Assembly (NCBI GenBank): GCA_033557685.1
Contig: JAWQRN010000074.1
Span: forward strand, 1-41,370
Source: Sperchopsis tessellata
Taxonomy: Eukaryota; Arthropoda; Insecta; Coleoptera; Hydrophilidae
Length of the DNA: 41,370 bases
Reading direction: 5' to 3'
Shown here: one piece after another, positions 33,306 through 41,370 of the stretch
Position numbering within the stretch: the first letter of the stretch is position 1
Layout of the letters: the number at the start of each line of letters is the position of its first letter
Program-made: the position numbers and the translations under genes
The notes under the pieces: model-generated
Database searches by the model: none
What the model was told of the DNA's origin: nothing
Seen by the model: the letters and a program-made list of their open reading frames with translations, nothing else

Positions 33306-35450
33306 TATAGATAATAACCGTGGAAGTTTATTACATTTAATAGACTACTATTAATCTGGCCATTTCAACTATTATCTATTTTAAGTGAACCAACAATTTT
33401 ATAAATTGGGTAAAAGTGTCCCTACTATCAAGTTTCACAAGAAGATCTGCAATTTTACATGAAAAACACCAGTTTAGGGAATTATGAAGTATTTAACTTC
33501 GAAGGCATGGAAAATATGAATAACAATAAATAAGTTTGTGAGATAAGTACTTTGCATCAAAAATATGAGTTCAAAAATGCCACCTTGTGATTGAACTTAT
33601 TTAGTAATGGTGGTGAGTGCACAGTTGTATAAGTCTTTGATTGTATTATCTTGATAATATTATTTACATTGTTCACCATTTGTATATTTAATCACAGTAT
33701 GCTAAAAATGGAAAAATAATTCTGAAACTTTTATACGCACACTTTTTATGTATATTGTGAACCAGGCTACATCAAATATATAAATATATTTATTTAGTTA
33801 CTCTACCAACGTAGACATTTTTGATGTTATAATAACAAAAACAAAAAAAAAACAACTGCTGCAACCAAAATGAAAATGCAAATAATTTTTTTTAAGAGAT
33901 GGAATTTTATCCATAAAACAAATAATCAGTGTCACACATACAGTTTAAAAAAGAATATACTTAAAATTTTGTATTTATATATCAAATCACAAATAATAAA
34001 ATGGCACCTTATAACATTATTTTTGTTTGGATAACCTTTATAGATTCAATATTAGAACTGTTCTATAACAGTGCACAGAGTCAAATCTTATTGATCTGTG
34101 TTAAGTTGTATAACTAACCAATATGACCATGTTTAGTCATTTAATCTTTGAAGCATACTTGACCTGGTATATAATGTGATAATGGCCAAATTGTTAAAAC
34201 TTTGGCAACTTCGAAGTATGTTCGTTTAAAGATGATACTACCATTTGTATTAAAGTCAAGGCTCATCAGCTATTAAGGTAGTGAAACTGATAGGTGCTCA
34301 CAGAATCAACTTCATTCTCTTTATTTTTAGCTGAATATCTAATTTTTGTGCTTTTCCGCTTAAACTCGAAAAACCATTTGGTACTTTCTTAACAATTATT
34401 TATATTACGAACTGAAAAGGTATGTTCACATAGATTTTCGAACAAGAAAACCATCATGATTGAGATTTTCTCTCTATAAAATAAAAACTGCTATAAACCT
34501 TAAATACTTCGAACTTTTTGTTTATTTTGGACATGTGGAGTCCTAAATTTATCAAGGAATAATTTACTGATGTCATTCATAATCGACCAAACCTTAAAAA
34601 TGCAGAAAAAGATCCTGCGAAGTATTCTTAAGTGTATAGAACAGAACATACATTTTTGATATCTATTATTTGTGAAATATAACACTCATTACTTTCAAAC
34701 GCTTGCTGGTGTGCAGCAAGTCACTATTAGAGATAATGAGAAATTTCATATTTGTCATCATCCTCATATAAGATTTGTGAAGGCCGCACACTTTGATTGG
34801 ATAACCACCTTCTGAACACATTAGAAGAATTGTCAAACAACACAGACATTAAATGGAAGCTAAGGAAGACCTGCAAAAAGTATATCTGTGTGCTGAGAAG
34901 GACAGAAATAAATATGTTATAAACAAACTTAGAATCTCGTCACTTTGTTTAATTAACAATCATGCAAATATTAAGGGTTACCTGTGGATGTATATAATAG
35001 ATGTCGAATTGGTTGGGTTAATCAACTTTCTTCTTCTACACTACTGTGACCACATGAACTGGCTTTATTGTGTTCTTACATAGACTAACCTTTTTATCTA
35101 AGAGAGTATGTGGTCATTTTTGGGTAGAACAATTTAAAATTAACTACACATACACAAACAAAAATATAACTTAGAACTAAACAATATATTGAAGGTTTTT
35201 TTTAGATATCACAGAATTACATCTGATGAAATTAAAAAAAACTTTACTAATAGAAACAATGTTTAATGTTTTAATATTATTTTCATGGTCGCAAGTATAC
35301 AATAATTTAGGCATTTTCATTTCTGGCCTCTTTATAATAGCTTATTATTAATATTAATGCCCAATTTCTAGAATGAATTTTTATTTAAAGTTACGGTGTT
35401 AGACAGGAGTTCATATACATGAAGCCGAATATTATATTGTACAAAGACTT
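33306..35450. other. AT-rich intergenic DNA, nothing recognised
   Basis: No coding or mobile-element feature could be supported. The 76-codon plus frame at 34853-35083 has no visible motif and no splice or family support. Confidence 0.4.
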
Positions 35451-35451
35451 A

Positions 35452-35501
35452 GCTGCATATATACTGATGAGAAATGGCATTTTTCGAAACACATCTGCAG
35501 C
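35452..35501 (+). ncRNA. Hammerhead-ribozyme-like motif (candidate)
   Basis: The core boxes CTGATGAG (35464-35471) and CGAAAC (35485-35490) enclose a short stem II (GAAA against TTTTC). GCTGCA at 35452-35457 is fully complementary to TGCAGC at 35496-35501, which begins exactly after ATC, where a type I hammerhead would cleave. Weak points: TATATA unpaired beside the core on the 5' side, and stem III reduced to C-A mismatch. Penelope-like elements and retrozymes are known carriers of such minimal motifs. Function unproven. Confidence 0.4.
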
Positions 35502-36562
35502 ATTCACTCTGGTGTTCAACAACTTCTGCAATGTTCTATTATAGCGTGGTTGGAATTAAAAACGCTTAAATTATTCTAAACGTTTAATATGTTTAAAACA
35601 ATTTCAAAATAAAGCCACAAAGATTGTTGCAATATTTATTTCAAATTTGTTCAGAAGGATTAAGATTAGTTTATTATCTATTTGTTTCACTTTTGCCAAA
35701 CACCTAATGTTCATTGAGAAAAAGCAACAAAAAACCTTCGAAATCTCCTAATTTGTCTGTGATTAAAATATTAAGTTCAGATATAGTGTAAGAAACATTA
35801 GTGTAACTACAATTAGTATAATATAGTGAAACGTCAGACAATAATAAAGCCTTATGAATATTAGGTTTAAATTAAGATAGTTAATATTACTTTATACCAT
35901 TTTTAAGTAGAGGTAAATTTGATGTGAACATAAACGTATAATTTAAATACAAGAAATTATTTATTTTATTTGGTTTTAATATTTAATTCATAATAATATT
36001 AATAATCAACTTTAAAGCCATGATAAAACCAAAGTGAAATGCATTCAGTTATATTATTTTATTTGGATCTGCTGATAAATGTTACAACTGTCCTCAGCCA
36101 TTGTTGTGAAGAATATTTAATCCCTATATTAACAAAAATTTAAATTTACAGCATGAAAAGCAGTGTTCAGTTTTCCAATATTTTAAGCTATGAAAGACAG
36201 TTGGTAGTATTGAAAGTATATTTTAATCTGACACAATTTTCGTCGTAGTTCTTTCGAAACCAAATATACCATCTTGTAAATTATTCTACTTCTACAAATT
36301 CTTAGAAAATATTGTGTGACAAGCAAAAACATATAATATAATCCAAAGTAAATTAGACAAATTAGTCCACCGGAGATGTATTAAATTTACTCTTTACAAA
36401 ATAAGAATGTAGAAGATAGAATTCAATAGCTTTATGAAAAATTGTTGTTTGATGATTAAATTAATTTCTTTTGAAACTAATTTTAATATTATTTATATAT
36501 AGTACTTTGCATCTCCAAAATCAAATGTACTTCTACTGTATATTACTATCATAGGTCTGCCA
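35502..36562. other. AT-rich intergenic DNA
   Basis: Nothing recognised. Confidence 0.4.
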
Positions 36563-37238
36563 TAGCAGCAATATATCGAGAGAATAAAAAATTACTTCAA
36601 CTTGTAAGTATTTCATTACCTAACGCTAGTGGACAGATACAATTAAAAAGGACTAATTTTTTGCTGGATTATGATTCTGAACAATTCTTAGACCATTCTT
36701 CTATCAACTGGACATAACAGAAATACAATAACATAAATTGATATGTTTTATTACTCAAATACGTTCAAGAAAATAGTTAAGTTTGTGACAACACATCTAA
36801 TATCATCACAATCATTACTTTTAGTACATAGATGTAACTGTGTATAATACAGTACGTTACGTAAAGATCATGTTTTGGACTTAACTGACATTTAAGCTTC
36901 ATAATCGACCAGTGGAACAGATAACCCAGAGGACTACCATATTTTTCTGAAAATAAGATGTACCCAAAACTTATGAGGCAATTTTTAAGAAAAAATACTT
37001 TACTTCCCTTTGGACCATTAAATGCACCGAAACAAAGGTCGAAGTAAATCTTATGATCCAAAAAGTATGATAATTGGTTGCTTTTCATAAGGACAAATTC
37101 AATTTGTGTTTAATCAGGTCTAATATGTAAAAGGTCTTTACTACTGTAATTTAAACAGTAGTTAAATGATGACAGAATAGTCTAAGTCCCATGGCCTCAA
37201 CTACACAATATTATTTTTTCATAGATATATTGCTGCTA
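36563..37238. mobile_element. MITE candidate with 15-bp perfect inverted ends
   Basis: TAGCAGCAATATATC at 36563-36577 is the exact reverse complement of 37224-37238. If the outer TA pairs are the target duplication, the element is a 672-bp non-coding insertion with GCAGCAATATATC ends. Interior arms diverge quickly (GAGAGAATAAAAAATTAC against TATGAAAAAATAATATTG). Confidence 0.45.
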
Positions 37239-39589
37239 CTAAATATTTTATTATTGTATCAACTATTTTTTAAAATCAAATGATACACTATCATTATTTA
37301 ACTGTTGATTTTTTTTTTATTAATATGTTATTAACACATTACAAAATATATATTTTGTTCAATGGGTGTTCTTTGTATAACCTCTAGAAAATGCCTCACA
37401 AAATGTTTAAATCAAAATAATAACCATTTTAATTAAGGGTTTGATATTTCTTGTAATTTAATCTATATATCTTTATTTAAAGTTGCATTGAAAATGAGCG
37501 TTGTTTTCAACTTTGAAATATTAATAGTGTAAGATCATATCCCATTTGTTATTATTTTGTATGTACTATTGCCATACTAAGTATAGGTATTTTAACATAA
37601 TTTAATATTAGATATCTTTCAAATTATACATGCTTGAATGTTTATATCTATAGTATAAATGCTACACGAGATTGCAGAGCCTAAATGGTAGAATAACAAT
37701 TTTACTTTAATGTTAGCTATAATTATCCAATGAAATTTTATTTACTCTCGTGATGAGAGTACATCGAATCTGCAAAACAGCACCAGAAACGATTGATCAT
37801 CATCAAAGTTTATAAAATTGTGTAATTATTTTTAATAGAATATCTGTACACCTAGATATTGAAGTACTATTTGGAAATATGGGTATATATTTTAAGATAG
37901 TATTATTAACTTCACACAATTAAAAAAAGTACCGGTGTGTGAAATGACTATTTTACCTCTTCAAATGGGACAAAATGATTATTTATTTATAATATATAAA
38001 AAATCTAATACAGTTTAAATATAAATTAAATTTTTTATTTAATATTTATAAAAAGAATAATTATGAATTATTTTATTACTCGATGAAACAAATTCACTAA
38101 CTAAAATCGTCTACGTTGACACATTCATCATATTAGGTACTCAGGAATTAATACAGTAATAGATCTGGAATAAGTTTCATTGATGTGAAAGCATCAAGGT
38201 CAGATATTACTAATCTTAGTCTGTAAATTTAGTGCTATTTCCAATAGATACCACCACTAAATAATGAAAAAATTTGAATGATTTGATTTTCCCTTGCTAT
38301 CTCCTACCTATGCAAAGGTACAAATTCTTTCCCTTATTTATTATGATAAAATACCTATATCAATTTAATATTAACTTATATCTTCACATGTACATATGAG
38401 GTGTACACAAAAGTGTTTAAATTCCATATAAGATAATTTTAAAATATTCAAAATCAAATATAGTTTGTGTTAAATATCAGGAAAAAAAATACCATTTCTT
38501 AAAAAACAACTTATATGTACGTATGGACACTATGCAGTTAGATATTCCAATTATGAAAAATAATCAAAGAATCAAACTGCATCAAAATATTGTACATCAT
38601 CAAAATCTATATGTTTGTCTTTGTATATAAAAAGTTAACGAGTAGAAATAGTCAATATGGTTTTGTCGTTCCGAAGACATTCCTTAATGATGTGACTATT
38701 GTATGTTGTTTATAAATTTAAAAGAGATATGCTGAAATGTGTGTTATATAGATACATTTTGTATAAAAAAAACTTTGTCTTGCAAACCTTATTGTTGTTT
38801 TCCCACACAAAGATGTGCTTGCTGTTAAAAAGACTTACAAATCAGTTGCTTAAAACTGAGCTTTCAATGTTTATTGAGATTAACCAAACAGCTTTACTAT
38901 GTACATGTATAAAATGAATGAATATTAGATGTATAATGGTTCAGTCATCAAGAAATTTATAAGCAATACACAATTGCTATACATCTGATTTATAATTTGG
39001 TGTAATCTGTACTGTTAATGTCATCTTTGTGTTTACAAAATACAATTATTTCACTAATAAAGTGAAACAAATTGATATCTAGAAGACTTGATTTTTTGAG
39101 CTTAGCGATTTATATAGATTTTACCAGTATTCAAAATAATATAATATTCACAATTTGAAATATGCATACACAGGTTATAAAAGCATTACGTAGTGTTTTA
39201 CGAGCTACCTGAACATAATATTCTGTAAAAAAAGTGTCAGGTTTTTTGTGAATTACCTAAAATTTCTAATACTGGTAAATTTTAATGTATTGTAACTATT
39301 TAGGTACCTACTAGTGGAATATGCACATCTAGTATTCTATAATGCACAATCGTGTGTTAAGATGTATTCATATTATAATAAAAATATATCAAATATATTA
39401 CTAGAGTTTTATTTCTTCATATTATCCATATCTGCTACAAAGCAATATTGACAAAAAGAGTTTTAAAACTTGCGTAACCAATATCCATAAATAATTAATA
39501 ATTTTGAAACTGCTTGTTCGTTCATAAACTATATCCATAAAAACGTGTAATATTATTATACGTATTATACAAATATATAGGGATTGAGG
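37239..39589. other. AT-rich intergenic DNA
   Basis: Nothing recognised. Open frames such as 38699-38917 are low-complexity and unsupported. Confidence 0.4.
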
Positions 39590-39980
39590 CCAAGGCTAGA
39601 ATTTATAAGGCTGTAGTAAGACCAATAGTAATCTACACCGCAGAAACCCGAATTGAAGGTACTACGGAGAATTGCTGGAAAAACGCTACTGGACAGTGAG
39701 AAGAGTGAATATATTAGAAGAGACTGCAAAGTGGAGGAGCATCAATGAATGGGTGCTAGGGAAACAGGAAACATGAGTGAAACGAGCACATAAGCCGAAT
39801 GGATGGAAAAAGGATAGTAAAAATTGCAAGGGATAGATCCCGGTGGGGAGGAGAAGCATGGGAAGACCCAGAAAATGATGAAGCGACAATATCACCATCA
39901 TTGGAGTCGGAAGGCATGAGGGACGAAGAAAAGGAACAGGCAAATGCCTAAATCAAAGGATGAAGAAGAAGAAGATATAA
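39590..39980 (+). mobile_element. LINE 3' tail with GAA repeat
   Basis: The plus strand, with shifts, reads RIYKAVVRPIVIYTAET, KVLRRIAGKTLLDSEKSEYI, RRDCKVEEH, RMDGKRIVKIARDRSRWGG and SMGRPRK-like sequence. This is the C-terminal end of an endonuclease-RT type LINE, finishing in a GAAGAAGAAGAAGA microsatellite tail at 39963-39976. Only about 390 bp remain. Confidence 0.75.
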
Positions 39981-40062
39981 TACACAACAAAAGTAAGCAG
40001 TTTACCACAAGGTAGTTGCAATACCCTTCAATGACCCTTAATTTGGCCACTTTATTTTAGAT

Positions 40063-40673
40063 CAATGTTACTCACCCTGAGGGGTCTAACAAAGTTTTTT
40101 GTGGTGATCGCTGCAAAAAAATTATTTTTCTGTTAGCTGAACCTTGGCAGCTAGTCAGTGGTTGTGATGTACCAAATCTACAGAGAGTAAGGAAGGTTGT
40201 CAAAGGTTGGATCAAGTTCATCTACCGTCTCAGCTTTGTTTTCCGTGCCATCATCTACACAGCTTTTTCTGCTTTTTGTAAAATTAAAGGTTAACAAATA
40301 CAAATTTAATACCTATTATTTTACATACTTCTCATAGTCAACCATACCAATTGACTTAGCCATTGTGCCATATTTCAGTTCAAATAAAACATAGTAAATA
40401 TAAGACTTCCGCAGTATTTTCGGATGGAGATGACTCTGAAAAGTGCCAATGGAAACACCATTCGTATACACATGGTAAATTTAAATTTTAAAAATTTCGG
40501 TTACAATCAAACTCCTGCCTGAACATTTCTAAACACCTTAAAAAAGTTCTGCTTGAGGAATTTATTAATTAAACAAATTTCATTGATTCTTTTTACTTAA
40601 AAATGCAGATATCTACATAATGGGGGTTCACAAATTGTATAAGGTTCTGCCTCAAAAAGGTTGAGAAACACTT
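40063..40673. mobile_element. Non-autonomous hAT element
   Basis: The right end (reverse complement) reads AAGTGTTTCTCAACCTTTTT then GAGGCAGAACC, the common hAT form CAGTGTTTCTCAACC. The left end CAATGTTACTCACCCTGAGG matches it at 11 of 14 inner positions. The 8-bp flanks TTTTAGAT and TTCCAGAC agree at 5 of 8, as an aged target duplication might. 611 bp, with no transposase frame. Confidence 0.55.
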
Positions 40674-40714
40674 TTCCAGACGACCATTCAATTAAAAGGG
40701 ACTACTCTGTGGGA

Positions 40715-41370
40715 GTATTAATTCAATGGCTGCAACAGAATCTGCTTATATAAATACAGAAAAAACAAAATACATGCTATTCTCACACAACAAAAACACT
40801 CTGAAATAACTATCAATATTTGAATAGAGGATATACTCATAGAGAAGGGAAAAGCCACAACATACTTAGGTTTAAGAATTGATAACCATCTCAAATGGCA
40901 ATCAAAAGAACCTCAAGACACTTAACACCAATAACAAAACAGATTAATGCCTGGGGTGGAACTACGAAATAAAACATTAAGCGAATCCAAATTGCACAGA
41001 ACAAAGCAATAAAAGCATTAAGAAACCTCAACAGAAGAACTTCAACAAGCAGCCTATACCTAACAGAAATGAATATAGAAACGAGGATATAGTACGAATA
41101 CATTCTGAGGATCGTACAAATAATGGGCAAACACAAGAAGACAAACATACACATTCAAACCAACGATGAGATACATGGAAATGTACTGAGAAGATAAAAA
41201 GACATCCATATTAATAAACCAGAAACGGAAATACAGCAAAGAAGATACAGCATATAAGGGCAGTATTATATAACCAAATACCAGACGAGATCAAGAACAT
41301 TAACAACATCAACTCTTTCAAAAAAGTGTTAAGAAAGTATATGGTGAACAATCAACTGAGTGAACTGAAC
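40715..41370 (+). mobile_element. Jockey LINE fragment, continues past window
   Basis: The plus strand, with several frame changes, reads YINTEKTKYMLFSHNKNTL, EDILIEKGKATTYLGLRIDN, HLKWQ, INAWGGTTK, NIKRIQIAQNKAIKALRNLN, RRTSTSSLYLTEMNIET and near the end YNQIPDEIKNINNINSFKK. This is the RT C-terminal and post-RT region of Jockey-type elements, in order. The 5' part is missing and the 3' end lies beyond 41370. Confidence 0.85.

Noticed and set aside
34853..35083. 76-codon plus-strand open frame
   Set aside because: No motif, no splice context, and composition like surrounding AT-rich noncoding DNA.
35222..35262. Second CTGATGA...GAAAC arrangement
   Set aside because: The stem II pairing starts with an A-A mismatch, the loop is long and A-rich, and no cleavage triplet precedes a stem I strand; chance in AT-rich DNA.
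36940..37080. GAAAATAAGATGTACCC motif resembling a common DNA-transposon terminus
   Set aside because: Only one partial end seen and no inverted partner; not enough to call an element.
1..41370. CRISPR arrays, operons, tRNA or rRNA genes
   Set aside because: No regularly spaced repeats, no clustered prokaryotic-type genes, and no sequence with convincing tRNA A and B boxes or rRNA similarity was seen.

Overview
The window is AT-rich animal DNA with GT-AG introns and a dense load of class I and class II mobile elements. The mix (Jockey-like and other LINEs, Penelope-like elements, mariner, piggyBac, hAT, Tigger/pogo, MITEs) suggests an arthropod, most likely an insect and possibly a beetle. 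Species cannot be fixed from the sequence alone.

One host gene is clear. The plus strand from 10252 to 28041 carries seven coding exons of an SLC24-type potassium-dependent sodium/calcium exchanger (NCKX). They join in frame into 386 C-terminal residues: the end of the alpha-1 repeat, three helices, a cytosolic loop, the complete alpha-2 repeat and the C-terminal helices up to a TAA stop. The upstream exons, with the signal peptide and the first half of alpha-1, were not found and probably lie before the window. Two introns are tiny (57 and 62 bp) and four are large (5.1, 2.7, 5.6 and 3.1 kb). All four large introns hold repeats.

Layout: 1-1813 is a mariner/Tc1-type element with arms of about 410-470 bp in inverted orientation. 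2095-2590 is a Penelope-like relic. A hAT-type end lies near 3056. 4495-5300 and 5390-6245 are two LINE fragments. 8690-9720 is a dead piggyBac, and 9735-10070 a Jockey RT fragment. Inside the NCKX gene, intron 2 has a complete but dead mariner (11726-12992) and a reverse-oriented LINE (13293 to about 14862). Intron 3 has a LINE scrap and a hAT transposase relic. Intron 5 has a Tigger element split by a Jockey that left a visible 13-14 bp target-site duplication. Intron 6 has another Jockey-like LINE and a long (TA)n tract close to the last exon. Downstream of the gene are a MITE (31183-31657), two Penelope 3' ends facing each other (32455-33305), a hammerhead-ribozyme-like motif (35452-35501), a second MITE candidate (36563-37238), a LINE tail, a short hAT element (40063-40673) and a Jockey fragment running off the end.

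All transposon coding regions seen are broken by stops, frameshifts or truncation. The NCKX exons are the only open reading frames that look maintained. I did not see a clear new multi-gene system. The best leads are the long-armed mariner, the face-to-face Penelope ends, the hammerhead-like motif and the symmetric loop exon of NCKX with a weak donor.
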